64,000 bases of DNA from Vandiemenella viatica. Its lineage: Eukaryota > Arthropoda > Insecta > Orthoptera > Morabidae. Positions 1 to 11,381 of the stretch are shown here, in pieces. A program made the translations under genes and the position numbers. How positions within the stretch are numbered: the stretch's first letter is position 1; every line of letters begins with the position of its first letter. The stretch covers positions 253,423,199 to 253,487,198 of the forward strand of contig JARYHS010009186.1 of NCBI GenBank assembly GCA_031002005.1, given 5' to 3'. The notes beneath the pieces are model-generated. The model had not been told where the DNA came from and ran no database searches. It saw only the letters and a list, made by a program, of their open reading frames with translations.

Positions 1-1137
1 AAAAAGAATGCTGATAAGAGTGTTTACAGCCATCCTATTTCTCAATTTGTTTTTGAAAATGTTCATTGTGCTAAAAATCTTCTCTACTGCGGCATTAGAG
101 TGAGGAATTGATAAAGCGGATATGGCTAAATCACATAATTCCCAAAAAGTATTTATTCCAGCAGCATAATATTGAGCCCAAAATTATAGAGTCAGCCCAA
201 AATTCAATGACATTGTTTGTAGGGCTCCATTGAACCTAATTAATACCATGTCATTGCTGTACGGGTTTGTCAATTTTTTCGTAATCAAATCTGAATTCTG
301 AGGCGAGATCTACTATTTTGTTATCTTTGTCCTGGAGAAGAGTATTTTCCACACTCTAAAGACACATTTTCTCCCAAATAATGTAGTTGAAAAGAAGCGA
401 GTATATTCTTCGAAACTGTCAGATTGAATATCAATAAAAATCACCAGATATTTTTTTAGTTATAACACATTTAAGAATATCGCTGGCGAACTTCAAAATT
501 CACTAAATCTAGCGACAAAGTCACTAAGGTGGGAACACTGGGAAACACCCTCTGACCCTGATATGAACTGGATTGGAGAGTGGTGGCAGGTGATATGTGT
601 GTGTCCCCAGACGGCTGGTGATCCCGCGCCTCGGGCGACTGTGGAGGACAAGTGAAGCAGCTTGCCCCCCACAACAGGTACCCGCCACGCTCGCTAGTAA
701 AACGCTCGTTATCTGCGACCCCCCAATAACGCCGAGAGACGCGCCCCGCGGCTGCATTAGCCAGATTAAACCGGGCGCGCTGTGCAGGTGGGAAGGGGCC
801 GGCCGCCAGTTGTGATGTTTCATTTCCCGTGAGGGGCGCTCCACCCCTTTTATAGAGGCCGCCGCGCCGGTATCGTAAACTGCACACCCGCCCGCTTCGC
901 TCGCTCGCGAGTTCGAGCCACCGAAAAAAAAAAAAATACGACACGCAGCGACGGCTGCTGATACCGGGTCACTCTGTCCCGACATTCCCTTTTCATCCAG
1001 TGAAGTAAATTGTTGCTGTTATTTTTTATAGATTTATACTGATCAAAACTATCCGTACACCCCTATATAATGCGGAATTAAAAGCTTGATTTCACATCAG
1101 GCGGACTCACCAGCGTTTTCGTGCCCACTGTCGAACA
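1..1137. other. Non-coding, with CpG-dense patch at about 590-960
   Basis: No gene or recognisable transposon is seen. The sequence is AT-rich except about 590-960, which is GC- and CpG-dense, contains several ATTA-type words and ends beside an A13 run. Open frames on both strands in this patch look like by-products of high GC, since they overlap in different frames and show no family motif. Confidence 0.5.
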
Positions 1138-1139
1138 TA

Positions 1140-1601
1140 CAGGGTGTTTCAAAAATGACCGGTATATTTGAAAAATCAATAAAAACTAAACTGGCAGCGA
1201 TAGAAATACACCATTTGTTGCAATATGCTTGGGACAACAGTAAATTTTCAGGCAGACAAACTTTCGAAATTAGTTACAATTTTCAACAACAGGTGGCTCT
1301 GGAAAAATCTAAAGTTCTAAGGAATAAACCATTTTTTCACAGCAGACTTGCAATCTGTGAACAGCACACGCTTACAGCAGAAAGACGACTTACAGAATGG
1401 CGAACTCATAGACTGCGCTTACTTCTATATCTATCAAATCGCCTGCAGCGCCATCTGTTGTTCAAAAATTGTAACTAATTTCGAAAGTTTGTCTACCTGA
1501 AAATCTACTGTTGCATATTGCAACAAACGGTGTATTTCTATCGCTGCCCGTTTAGTTTTTATTGATTTTTCAAATATACCGGTCATTTTTGAAACACCCG
1601 G
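1140..1601. mobile_element. Foldback MITE, Tc1/mariner-like, TA target duplication
   Basis: The element begins CAGGGTGTTTCAAAAATGAC and ends with its near-perfect inverse. It is flanked by TA at 1138-1139 and 1602-1603. The inverted arms run about 155 bp each (1140-1298 and 1445-1601) and include a shared block spelling ATATACCGGTCA in the inverse orientation. The 150-bp centre has no transposase motif. TA duplication and CAGGGTG-type ends fit a non-autonomous Tc1/mariner superfamily element; the exact family is not assigned. Confidence 0.8.
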
Positions 1602-1603
1602 TA

Positions 1604-3061
1604 AGGACAAGAAGAGGTAGCAGACATTACTCACATCATTCTCGCATGCGGCCGTTACCGGGTAAAAAAAAAAAACCCAACTGTATAAAAATCTTGTTAA
1701 GCTTAATATACCAATGCCTACTTCTGTATCTAGTCTGCTGAGAAACTGAGAGACAGGATGTTTACCGGGAAATAGCCCGTTACTTAAGTGAAACTAATAT
1801 TAGCTTTCAATGGTTAAGAATATCACTATGTCATGTAATACTAGTTACCAAGAACAAAAATGAGGAACAAGTTTGTTGAAAATGATATAACTATTTGACA
1901 TGTAACAATTTTAAGAAGTTAAATCAATACAATGAGACCTGTAATGTAATAAGACCTACAGAAAATAACACATTAGCATATGTCAAAGATAAGTATGTAA
2001 AACAACTGTAAACATAAATAAATTTAAAAATAAATTCTGGAACTCGTACGTTACCATGACAATGGGCCGCACGGCCAACCAAACAATATTGCACTGAAAC
2101 TTCCTTTCACAATAAACCGTTTAGGCCAAACAAATATTTTTTTTTACTGTCCTGAGAAATCTTATTGTCAAATAACCTTCAGCTTGCAAGGATGTATTTC
2201 GCTTTCCCGCAGCCCCTATTGCATTTGGACACAACAACAAAATGGCTTACGTTGGCTTCGTTGCTGTTAATAATTTATCTGCATCATATTAATAACCATT
2301 TTTTCAATTTAAAGAAACATTTATTAACTTCACTTCACTAAACCATTTACAGTGACACTTTTTATTGACTGAGAAAGAAATCTTCATCCTTCAGACTCGA
2401 CTTATCAATATATTATTTCCATAACAACGAACATAACATTTCTTATATACGAAACAAGAAATAGAATGAGATAAATGTGTAGCAAGATGTATAAGTAAAC
2501 AACAAAATTGCATATGTCTAAATGTATATGTAAAATAATTATGTAAAATATTTGTAAAAAAATGAATCTTGGTCTAAACATCTATGTAAAATAATTGTAA
2601 ATACTAGAAAAATAAAAAAAAAATTACGAAACGCAGTGATCATCTTTTCACTGCGATGTTTTTTACCGGTTAGCCAACCCAAATTTATTGGTTTACTTAT
2701 TTAATATTCTGCTGAAAACCGTTCATTATGTTATGTTAAAACTGTTTACAAAAATCTTTTTACAATTCATCAGCTCTATGGTTGTTACCTTACAAGCTAT
2801 GCAAGTATATGCATCATGTTTCAAGGAACAATTACTCAAACAATTGATCTTAATCCAAAAACAGTCTCTTCTGAGTAGTCCTTCTCACGTCTTTCATAAA
2901 ACACTTAGAGTGGTTACTAGTTAGTGTAGTTCGATCTTGTGACAGGCATAGCTGGTTCTATAATCTTGCTTTTTGACTGGTTGATGACTGGAGGAAGGGC
3001 AGTATCTGTTACAGGCTGATGTGGAAGTTCGTACGGGAAGCTTGCATTCGACAGTATCACA
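1604..3061. other. AT-rich stretch without recognised features
   Basis: About 1.4 kb of AT-rich sequence. The short open frame at 2688-2924 has low-complexity, hydrophobic composition and no motif, and is treated as chance. Confidence 0.5.
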
Positions 3062-3305
3062 ACCGAGCGTGGTGGGTGAGTGGTTAACGCTCTGGCCTCG
3101 CATTCGGAAGGACGCGGGTTCGAATCCCCGTCTGGGCATCCAGATTTGGGTTTTCCACGGTTTCCCCAAATCACTCTAGGCGAATGCCAGGATGCTTCCT
3201 TCAAAAGGCCATAGTAGAATTCCTTCCCGTTCCTTGTAACCAATCCCATCCCATCCCGAGTATAATAACCGTCTACGAGGCGTAAAGCCATAAGTAAAAA
3301 AAAAA
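3062..3305 (+). mobile_element. SINE-A, full length
   Basis: The tRNA-like head has a box A-like GTGGGTGAGTGG and a box B GGTTCGAATCC at about 3118-3128. It is followed by the family core (TTTGGGTTTTCCACGG, AGGCGAATGCCAGGATGC, AAAGGCCATAG) and an A-run tail. Flanks GACAGTATCA and GACAGTTTCA look like a diverged target duplication. This copy serves as a reference for the many relatives listed below. Pol III transcription is inferred from the two boxes. Confidence 0.85.
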
Positions 3306-3537
3306 GACAGTTTCATACAATCTTCCAGTGTTCTGATAAATGTATCACAAGTTGCGCCTAACAAACTCGATGCTTCATCTAATTTCTCAAGTTCTGGGCC
3401 ACTTTCATTCAATGCAGCGGTTTTCACCATGTGGACTTGTTGCATCAAAAGATCACAGTATAATCTTAATTCAGACTTCTTTGTTTTTCAGTGTAAGCTT
3501 CACGGGTGCTCAGGCGCATAGCGTCATAGAAACATAA

Positions 3538-3570
3538 CGTTTCGACAGCTTGCTCCGCTGTCATCATCAG
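3538..3570 (-). ncRNA. Hammerhead-like module 1 (candidate)
   Basis: On the minus strand: CTGATGA, one T, GACAGC, seven-base loop, GCTGTC, GAAACG. The six-base stem is perfect. The arrangement matches hammerhead core order (CUGANGA, stem II, GAAA) except for one extra base after CUGANGA. The stem I partner is weak here. Activity is unproven. Confidence 0.3.
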
Positions 3571-3691
3571 GTGCGGATAGGTTCAGGTGATGTGAGCTAG
3601 AAGCCACCGCTTAGACTGACTTAGTAGAAGTCCGTTACTAAGCGAGTCTAGGTGGTGGCTTCTACATTATATCACCTGAAGCTATCCGCAC

Positions 3692-3725
3692 CTGATGATT
3701 ACAGCAGAGTCAGCTGTCGAAACGT
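3692..3725 (+). ncRNA. Hammerhead-like module 2 (candidate)
   Basis: CTGATGA, T/T, ACAGC, loop, GCTGT, C, then GAAACGTT. A two-base stem III (AC/GU) followed by U, and a CAC/GUG stem I pairing with the bases before CTGATGA, fit a minimal type I hammerhead. The departure from consensus is an unpaired base after CTGATGA. It lies in the right arm of the foldback element. Confidence 0.35.
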
Positions 3726-3782
3726 TGTGTTTTTATGGCGCTATCCGGATGAACACAGGTGAAGCTTACATTGAAATCAGCA

Positions 3783-4313
3783 CGGCGGGAAAGTCTCAAC
3801 TCACACATTCGTTTTCTTTGTTTTTAATATATATGGTTTTGGATCCATCGAATCCTTTCTACTTCTCGTTGTAACGCATGCTGTTGCACCTCCCAGATCT
3901 ACTAGCCAGTGCTGACGTTCTTGTGAAGACTGAGCTCTCAGATAAATATGCTCTTCACCAGGTATAACTGGGTCCATACACTTGCCAACCAATTATTTCA
4001 CAAACGGAAACTTTCATAGAACCCTTGTATCCCTGGTTAAATTCTTCTTGTGATTTGTAATATGCCAGCACACCATCGTCGAGAATGGACCATCTCGTTT
4101 ACCATCCTGTAAAGTAATTTTGTAACATAATGCACGCAATCGGTGCACTTATTAAGCTAACACATGAGCAATGCAAACATACCGCTCCAGTAATCTGTCC
4201 ACTGCAACGATACCCCTTACATTTTAAACGCCACCAATCATTACGTATAAAAGTTCATAACGCATACACATCTTACATCGTGTTTATCTCGCTTCATCTT
4301 CTTCTTCTTCTTC

Positions 4314-4347
<34 letters not shown>

Positions 4348-5630
4348 TTAACAAATTTGAATTACTTTTAGATGATACAGAAAATTGTTGAATGCTTAAT
4401 ACAATCACTTCCTACTAAACAAACAACCAAAAGATACAAAATAGTGTGAAATAAGATTTGTGACATTACGCAAGGTTACTGAAATGCTGTAAAATGAACC
4501 TAAAATAGTTCAATTGAATTTGAAATGCTTTCCGCAGGTTCAAAGTTATGACATACGTCACAACTCTTTCTTTTAAACTTGTCTTTGTTGAAGTTTGTGG
4601 GATGTTTAAAAATTTCAACGACCGGATCGCTCAACAGAGCAGAAACCTCGATTGCACCATCTCTGGAATAGCGACACTCTTTGCCGGAGAAGCAACACAG
4701 ACTCTGCCGGAAAATCAATACAAACTGCCCAGTATGGCGGAAAACGACGAAGGGGGGACACATTAACCTGAAACAGCTCTGATGACGGCTTTAGGCAGGG
4801 ACCGAAACGTCGTCGGCACTAGTAACAAGAGTCCCAGGGCTAAACGTGAAAACGTTAGTACAATTTTACATCTCGATTTTCTATATATCTCACTTTTTTT
4901 CTCGTTGTTGATGAAAATTACTTGATTATAACGTCTAAATAACTTGTTTCCAGACTTTGAAGTTATTTCTATTCATCGCAGTTTTGATTTTGATTTTATA
5001 TGCCAATAGTATTAAGTATATCGCAGGACCTACTTATAACAAATCAAAAGAAACACATCACATGCGAGAAGAAAGTAACACCTTGACGCCATCTCCAATG
5101 TTGAGAGCTTTGCAACGTCAGCCTTTTCGAGCAATATTCTTTATCTGCGGCTCCGCTGAATTATTCTGACAGCTCTTTAGGACGAGTGTAATATACATAC
5201 GGGTTGAAAGGCTTTGGTAGATATTAAACTAGCATCTACCCTCCAAATGTCAACCTCTCCTTCACGTGGCGCACTATGTTTGCTCTGCCGACTGAATGAT
5301 TTATAGTATAAAGAACCAACCACCGCTTGCTAATGGAAGGAGGGTGCAGGGGTGAGCAGTGCTCCAGGACACGCTCTTGTCCTTGGGGTTGGAAATGCGG
5401 ATCGCTTGGAAATTATCAAGCCATAGGGATACAGAAGGTAGCGGGAAGCTACTGCATTCCAAAAAACTGCCTATTTCTTCTCTGCAGATTATTAACAATG
5501 GCCATGTCATGTTTTCAAACACATCTTTTTCTTCCTACTCCGAATAACCATTTTAGGGGGTACGATAAATTAATTATGCCAATGCTTCAATCTTCTTTGT
5601 GTCCATACTTCTTTCATCCTCTATCAGTGA
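3783..5630. other. Mostly unassigned, with (CTT)n/T-run at about 4288-4342
   Basis: No host gene is recognised. A CTT microsatellite grades into a T-run at 4288-4342. A 72-codon open frame (4548-4766) ends just before hammerhead-like module 3 and might be the tail of a decayed retroelement frame, but no domain is visible. Around 5300-5560 there is a moderately GC-rich stretch of unknown origin. Confidence 0.4.
4779..4811 (+). ncRNA. Hammerhead-like module 3 (candidate)
   Basis: CTGATGA, C, GG, loop CTTTAGGCAGGGA, CC, GAAACGTC. The stem is short (GG/CC), and no good stem I partner is seen. It is the weakest of the CTGATGA copies and lies outside any recognised inverted repeat. Confidence 0.25.
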
Positions 5631-5641
5631 GTTTCATTCTC

Positions 5642-5867
5642 ACCGAACGTGTTGGGTGAGTGGTTAACGTTCTGGCCTCGCATTCGGGAGGACGGCGGTT
5701 CAAATCCCCGTCGGGGCATCCAGATTTGGGTTTTCCATGGTTCCCCAAATCACTCTTGGCGATTGCCGGGATGCTTCCTTCAAAAGGCCATGTCCGAATT
5801 CCTTCCCGTTCCTTCTCCCCAGTCCTATCCCGCTCTAATGACCTCGACGTCGACGAGGCGTAAAGCC
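5642..5867 (+). mobile_element. SINE-A copy with perfect target duplication
   Basis: The full tRNA-like head (box B variant GGTTCAAATCC) and SINE-A core are present, ending at the family 3' words GACGAGGCGTAAAGCC with no A-tail. An exact 11-bp duplication, GTTTCATTCTC, flanks it at 5631-5641 and 5868-5878, which fixes both ends. Confidence 0.9.
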
Positions 5868-6032
5868 GTTTCATTCTCTTCCTGAGTACTCTTTCTTCCA
5901 CTGGTTGATTGTTTCCTTCTTTCCTGAAAACCTGCTTTTTTATATCTTTAATAAACAGATTTTTTAATAGATTATAAATCAGAATTCCGTCTGGAAACAA
6001 CTGTTGATGTTACTGGTTACTTTATTCCCATA

Positions 6033-6066
6033 CGCGTTTCGCCCTTATGGTGTGGGGCATCGTCAG
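6033..6066 (-). ncRNA. Hammerhead-like module 4 (candidate)
   Basis: On the minus strand: CTGACGA, T, GCCC, ten-base loop, GGGC, GAAACGCGTA. Bases TCCA before the core can pair with TGGG after the GUA, giving a possible four-base stem I with one G-U pair. This is the most complete hammerhead-like fold in the window, again with one extra base after CTGACGA. Confidence 0.38.
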
Positions 6067-7050
6067 TGGAGTTAGGGTGATGGTATTTACATGGCGATCT
6101 GGAACAGCACTTTATGCATCTTACAGATCTTCTATTTCACAAATGGAAAAACTGTTTTTTTAATATTTACGGTTTTATTAAATAGCCAGGCTTCTTCACA
6201 TTTTTTTCGATTGTATTGAGTGTTATGTTCTAGTAATTATTGGTTCATTTTTGGTTAGTACAATGGTTGATTTCGAGGGCTTTGGAAACATTTAATTGTT
6301 TCCTGCGTTTAAACGAATGATCGAGGAGGTGAGGCTGATAGACTCAACGCGCTCTCGCTGGCTAAGCCGACACTTGTGATTCCCATCACGGCCTCGCAGA
6401 GGGCGATTACAACCGTCGAGGACTTCTTAATTATGTGTGTCCAGCGAGGGTCCAGAGACACTGCACCAACAGCTGGCGATACGCCGCCCAGTGCAGTCGG
6501 TACAACACAGAGTCGATACTAACTCGATTCACAATCGATACTGATACCAGGGCGATTGCTCAAGTGCATAGCTACGCGCTGAGTGAAGTGCAATGCTAAT
6601 GTTGTGTTTGTAACAAGTAAGCTGCCAATTAACCACTTCACTTATGATAATAATCAAAACCTCCCTCTGCATTGAGGTACAGTACCTTTACCTGAAGTTG
6701 ATTGTACACTTTCGTCTCCGCCGCCAAAATAGTCCTGCCAACATCACGGCATCTCAATAAAATGTTACAAATCAACAAAAAAATCAATAAGAGACGAAAA
6801 ATTCTGAAAAATAATATTGAACTTGTGGAAAAAGATAATGTGCTTTATATTCGGAAATAACAACCCTTATTCATCTGGCGATAGGCCAAATTTCCGCAGT
6901 TGTTGAACAATAATTTATCACTAGTTTTTATGCTGTACTTGTTGTTGTACTGGATATTTGCTGTTGATTTGTACATCTGTGTTACACACGGTTTGTTTTG
7001 TTTACCAGACCCTTACAGTAGCCCCAACTTAGTTTCTGTTGTTATTGTAT

Positions 7051-7086
7051 CTGAAGATGCCCTACACCACAAGGGCGAAACGCGTC
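7051..7086 (+). ncRNA. Hammerhead-like module 5 (candidate)
   Basis: CTGAAGA, T, GCCC, ten-base loop, GGGC, GAAACGCGTC. Stem II is identical to module 4 with a slightly different loop. The flanks do not form a clear stem I. It is the mirror partner of module 4 in the inverted-repeat pair. Confidence 0.33.
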
Positions 7087-7165
7087 TGGGGAATCAAATG
7101 AAAACAAAATTCACCAAAACAGTTGTTTTTGACGGAATTATTTATAAAATTAAAAACCTAGTTAC

Positions 7166-8429
7166 CATTAAAGTTATGAATGAGTTAGTTTCTTCATTTG
7201 AACCATCAGAAAAAGCTAAACAAACGATAAAAAAAAAATGAAAAAATTATGCGGCTTCCTGAAAGTTAAAAAATTAATGCAGAATATATTCTGTTCATAA
7301 TAAGGAACCAAGTTAATTAAAAAAGTTATGCTAATCGCTTGCTTCTTCCTGGTATGTGACGTAAAAAGTTGTAGATGACTAACTTCCGTACCATTTGTTC
7401 AAGGTATAACTTCCAGCAGTCTGTGAGAAAATATTAAAATTAATTGTGGACAACACAACAGCGTCTTCTGGTTTGTTTCAGAATTTATTTGCGGGGATGT
7501 TGTCGCACTGCACTTGTGTTGGTCACTGACTTCTCGAAGGATGAGCAAGATATTTCCTGTACCTTCGCGAAATATTCTATTTTCAGTTCTTTTAAGAATT
7601 ATTACAGCGGAATACGTGGTAAAACACGCATACAATAACAATTTCCTGTAAAATATTGTTACATTAATAAAACAAAACGGCACATACGAACGCCAATATC
7701 ACTTCTTTCTGGTAACGCAATGCATGAAGGATTCTGTACAACCGCGTCACTCATTACAAACGCAAACTAAATAACCCATAAACTATCGAAACAAATCCAC
7801 AATACCCAAAAGTTATGCGCCGACTGGCAAGAAGAGATACGTCTTGCAACTCCAGCGGCTCAATGTTAGCCGGGGGGGGGGGGGGGGGGGGGGGAGTTGT
7901 GCAGTCAGGAAAGGAGCGAATACTGCGTGACCTTGACAAGACTATTTTGGCAACACAGACTATAGTGTAAGGCAGTTACCGTGTTTGGTCTGGAATAGTT
8001 CCCTAAAATATCGGTACAGTGAACACGCACAAAATATAAGACGCGAAGAAAATTTGACGTATAAAAAGCTTGCTCTAGCTTATGGGTTACGGGTTACAAG
8101 TTTGATAAATAGATAAAAGAATTACACGTGATGATCCAGTGAACACGCACACAATGTAAACAGTAAATTAAACGCAATTTAAAAAAATCAGCGGCGTTTT
8201 TATTTTTAACAGCCTTAACCTCAAGTATCGTGACTCATATAAATCCCTAAAGATGGTCTACAGATTGACAGTATTGATTTTAAAATGACAACGATACGTA
8301 GGACTTCTTTCAATCTTAGAGAACAATAACAGTACACCTTTTTTTACCATATGTTTTTAACTAAATTCACGTATTTAATTTAAAATAAAAAACTATGAAC
8401 GCCAACTTAATGAAAGTATTCTAGCATTT
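7166..8429. other. AT-rich, unassigned, with a 23-G homopolymer at 7872-7894
   Basis: No gene or known repeat is recognised. The run of 23 consecutive G bases is the only notable feature. The repeated words AGTGAACACGCAC at about 8019 and 8140 hint at a short internal duplication. Confidence 0.5.
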
Positions 8430-8757
8430 CATTTATTCTCAAATACAAAACTTTGGTTAGACCGTTGTCTGAATATGGTGGTGTAGTGTGGGGCCCACAT
8501 TTTGAGTGTCAAATACAGGAATTGGAGGAGGTGTAAACAAGGGCTGCTAGATTTGTCTCTGGAAATTATCGCAGAACAAGTCAGCAGCTGATATGACAGA
8601 GGAGCTGAAATTGGATTCATTGGAAGAGAGGAGGAGGATGAAGAGAGTCATGGGAGTGTACAGGGCATATATTGGCGACGAGGCATGGAAAGATAGTCGT
8701 GCAAGAATTAGGAGCAGTGCACGGATGGAAAAAAAAAATGACCAGGACGACAAGCTG
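8430..8757 (+). pseudogene. LINE-A fragment, reverse transcriptase C-terminal region
   Basis: Translation in shifting frames recovers family blocks: GxHFECQIQELEE, TRAARFVSGNYRR, EELKLDSLEERRRMKRVMG and YRAYIGDEAWKD. The same blocks occur at 32055. Frameshifts and stops show a dead copy. A SINE-A fragment abuts its 3' side. Confidence 0.75.
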
Positions 8758-8882
8758 GCACTCCCGCGTCCGGGAGGATATCGGTTCAAGTCCCCATCCG
8801 TCCATCGAGATTTGGGTCTTCTTTGGTTTCCCCAAATCACTGCTGGTGAATGCCAGCGTGCTTCATTCAAAAGGCCATGTGT
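8758..8882 (+). mobile_element. SINE-A fragment (box B to core)
   Basis: Starts at the CGTCCGGGAGG part of the head, includes box B-like GGTTCAAGTCC, and continues through TTTGGTTTCCCCAAATCAC to AAAGGCCATGTG. Both ends are truncated. It follows directly on the LINE-A fragment. Confidence 0.75.
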
Positions 8883-9084
8883 GACATTACAGAGCAATGA
8901 GCTAACGACCTGTCAAAGTTTATCTATGTCAAAGATGTCGATAATCGATACTTATCACAAGTGCGTCGTAGTACTAAACTCTTTGGAAGATGCTAGCAAT
9001 CAGAGAAAGTATGTTGCGCGGCGACTGCAATGTACGCCTAGTATAAGTGTGTTGTAGTGGAATTCTCCCGGGTCAAATTGATAC

Positions 9085-9358
9085 GTAATTTAATTTAATT
9101 TAATTCAATTGCAATGGAGCACAGACTCCGGTGGCAATTTCCCTACACACCCATCTTCCCCCTATCCTGCACCCACCTACATTTGCCCTCTACAAATTTA
9201 TCTTTAAATTCTTTCAAGGTTTTTGGTAAATTATTCATACTTTCTCTTGTAACTCATTCCAAACCCTGATACCCTTACCTAAAAAAGAGAATCTTCCGAC
9301 ACCCTTGTGCCTGAAATCGAGTGCCAGCTTGTGGTCATGGTCATCTTTTCAGCGCTAC
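9085..9358 (-). mobile_element. LINE-A 3' end, minus orientation
   Basis: On the minus strand it carries the 3' coding end (HKLALDFRHKGVG-like, then KGIRVWNELQ-like) and the family 3' UTR words CCACCGGAG and TGTAGGGAAATTGCC. It ends in an (AATTA)n tail at 9088-9110 instead of poly(A). A microsatellite tail is typical of CR1/L2-type LINEs. Confidence 0.7.
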
Positions 9359-9876
9359 CGCGCCGGGACAGAATATTGGCTTTCGTTCCCGCCTCGTTCG
9401 GACAGGCCAAGGCATATAAACTTCATTAGCATACCATTGGAGAGTGTGTAATAAGTGGTTGATGAACAATGATTGTTGTGTGGACAGTAACCATGCTAAT
9501 AACTGAATAAACGCCAGGTGCTTGTACTTTTAACTCTAAAGGACCTGCAATCTCGGATTAATACTATTTCATACTATTTTCCAGTTGGTGGTCGGAGTAT
9601 GATTGCTCGTTCAAAACAAAAACTGAATAAAAACGTACTACAGTATTAATTGACTGTGTGTGTGTGTTCAGTGTTATAGTATTTAATGTATAAACTATAC
9701 CGAGGATTAATAAATTGCTTGGGATTACGTCGGCTATCCAACTGTGGCGACCGCATTGTACAAATAAGTTTAAACGAAGTCAGAAACCTTTCGTTAGGTG
9801 GGTAATAATACCAGTGTATAGTGACTATCATTTTTCAATTAATTAAGCCAGTAAAACCCATATGTTTTACACATGG
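9359..9876. other. Unassigned spacer
   Basis: About 0.5 kb without a recognised gene or repeat. Confidence 0.5.
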
Positions 9877-9941
9877 TCGAATTCCTTCCAGTTCCCCATC
9901 CTTTACCGCCTCTAATGATCTCGACGAGGTGTGAAGCTATT

Positions 9942-9992
<51 letters not shown>
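9877..9992 (+). mobile_element. SINE-A 3' part with 48-A tail
   Basis: Only the 3' third of the family is present (GTCGAATTCCTTCC, CCTCTAATGATCTCGACGAGG) followed by an A-run at 9945-9992. The long uninterrupted A tail suggests a younger insertion. Confidence 0.75.
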
Positions 9993-9997
<5 letters not shown>

Positions 9998-10059
9998 GAA
10001 GAAGGTGAGTGAAGAGAGTGTTCGGATTGTTCTACGCTCATAATCGCGATAATCATTCA

Positions 10060-10335
10060 TAGATATTAGTGAATAGACAGAGTTCTACATGGAAGGGAAG
10101 ATATGACTAAAATCATAAGATGCCACTCGAAAGCGAGTGGGAAAATTTTCTTTTGTAGGCATGGCAGTCAGGAACAGCAGTAAATTATCAGAAGCACTGA
10201 AGGGAATTAAAGTTGAAGTTTGTAAAGGGCAGGCGTAGGTGGGTGGTGAAAAATCATGACATGGTGGGAGCGTAGGGACACTGGCACCACGGGGTGTATC
10301 CACCATCGCGATTAAATTAATTAATTAATTAGTAC
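10060..10335 (+). mobile_element. LINE-A 3' end
   Basis: Matches the LINE-A 3' coding tail and 3' UTR (AAATTTTCTTTTGTAGGCA, AGTTTGTAAAGGGCAGGC) and ends with an (ATTA)n tail at about 10312-10332. It is 5'-truncated and no open frame remains. Confidence 0.6.
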
Positions 10336-10636
10336 TTCCAACAGTTAGAAGATTTACCAGTCTGATCTACGAATTCAGAAAATTTCAGTGAACATTGACC
10401 TTCCCATCCATGAAGACATGGCGTCTGAAATCACGTTTACCACCCAGCGCAACAGCTGATTGACAGGGGGTTTGTTGCTACAGCAGAATGACGATAGGAT
10501 TGGAACAATGTAGCTCCCAAGGAGAGGCAGTAACTAAGACGTGCGCGACATCCACCAGCACGATTTGTTCTGCCGCGTAATACATGGACTGCCCTCAACA
10601 GGGCACGAACCAACCATGGTCGGTGTGCCTCACTGA

Positions 10637-11222
10637 GGGGGCGTCCATTAATTACGTGAGGTCAAATAAGGGGGGAGGGGGTTCCGGCGGAATCTCAAGA
10701 AATCTCACCAAGGGGGAGGCGGGGGGGGGGAGGGGAGGCAACGGAAATCTCACGTATAAACACCCTTGGAGGCATAAGACCTAAACAAAAAAGGTCTCAA
10801 GAAGTTACGAGGTCGATTTGTAGGGAGGGGGGTGTCTCCATCAAAAACCCACGTCATTTTACAGGCAAGGGGTGGGCGGGGGGGTCTGACCAGATCTCAC
10901 AAAGTCTCAGCAGAGGGGGGGAAGTTCGGATTTCCGGAAAAATACTTTTCTTTCATTGCTTTACGCCTCGTCGACGGCTAAGGTCATTAGAGGCGGGATG
11001 GGACTGTGGACAAGGAAAGGGAACGAATTCGGCCATGGCCTTTTGAAGGAAGCATCCCTTCATTTTCCTTTAGTGATTTGGGGAAACCATGGAAAACCCA
11101 AATCTGTATGCCCCGACGGGGATTCGAACCCACGTCCTCCCTAATGCGAGGCCAGAACGTTAACCGCTCACCCACCACGCTCGGTCGGAAAATCGTCTCA
11201 CGTCATTACTGGAAACCCCCTG
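10637..11222. mobile_element. G-rich MITE split by a SINE-A
   Basis: The left end GGGGCGTCCATTAATTACGTGAG and the inverse of the right end (GGGTTTCCAGTAATGACGTGAGACG) form diverged terminal inverted repeats. The interior is G-rich (runs of 6-9 G) with repeated AATCTCAC/AAGTCTCA words. A SINE-A at 10958-11185 sits inside. The 17529-17828 element has related ends. Confidence 0.55.
10958..11185 (-). mobile_element. SINE-A, full length, minus
   Basis: Complete family copy from GCTTTACGCCTCGTCGACGG to the head end CCACCACGCTCGGT, with intact box B (GGATTCGAACCCAC read in inverse). CGGAAAA-type words on both sides may be the remains of the target duplication. Confidence 0.85.
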
Positions 11223-11306
11223 ATAAATAAGTGGAGCGTGAGAACCTCACCCACCTGTGATTTTGATGTACCATAACAGACTATACGGTACTTTGTAAAG
11301 GACGCC

Positions 11307-11381
11307 ACACACGTACGGGAAATTCTCAAGGTGTGGACGGAATATTCCTGGCCTTGAGCGATTCCGGAACGTGTGTGGGAT
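11307..11381. repeat. Imperfect palindrome, possible transposon end
   Basis: CCACACACGTACGGGAAATT at the left matches the inverse of the right-hand block ending AACGTGTGTGGG, and CTCAAGG pairs with CCTTGAG. The arms are about 27 bp around a 20-bp loop. It may be a subterminal repeat of the Harbinger-like remnant. Confidence 0.5.

Larger units (their letters stand above)
3479..3782. repeat. Foldback element with two hammerhead-like modules
   Basis: Two inverted arms (about 3479-3626 and 3636-3782) share TGTAAGCTTCAC ends, a CGTTTCGACAGC block, an ATCATCAGGTGCGGATAG block and a GTAGAAGCCACC-type block near the centre. The spacer is only about 10 bp, so the unit can fold into one long hairpin. 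No protein is encoded. Each arm carries one copy of the CTGATGA...GAAAC module. Confidence 0.8.
5955..7165. repeat. Inverted-repeat pair around 1 kb, with hammerhead-like modules
   Basis: The left arm (5955-6066), read on the minus strand, matches the right arm (7051-7165) on the plus strand: shared GGGCGAAACGCGT, AACAGTTGTTT and GACGGAATT blocks in the same order. The interior (6067-7050) has no recognised coding domain; its longest open frame (6900-7241) runs into the right arm and has no motif. Inverted terminal-type arms with hammerhead-like motifs resemble the pseudo-LTR layout of Penelope-like elements, but no reverse transcriptase is visible. Confidence 0.65.

Noticed and set aside
471..985. 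Two overlapping minus-strand frames of about 155 codons
   Set aside because: They cover the same CpG-dense patch in different frames, as expected from low stop density at high GC; no motif.
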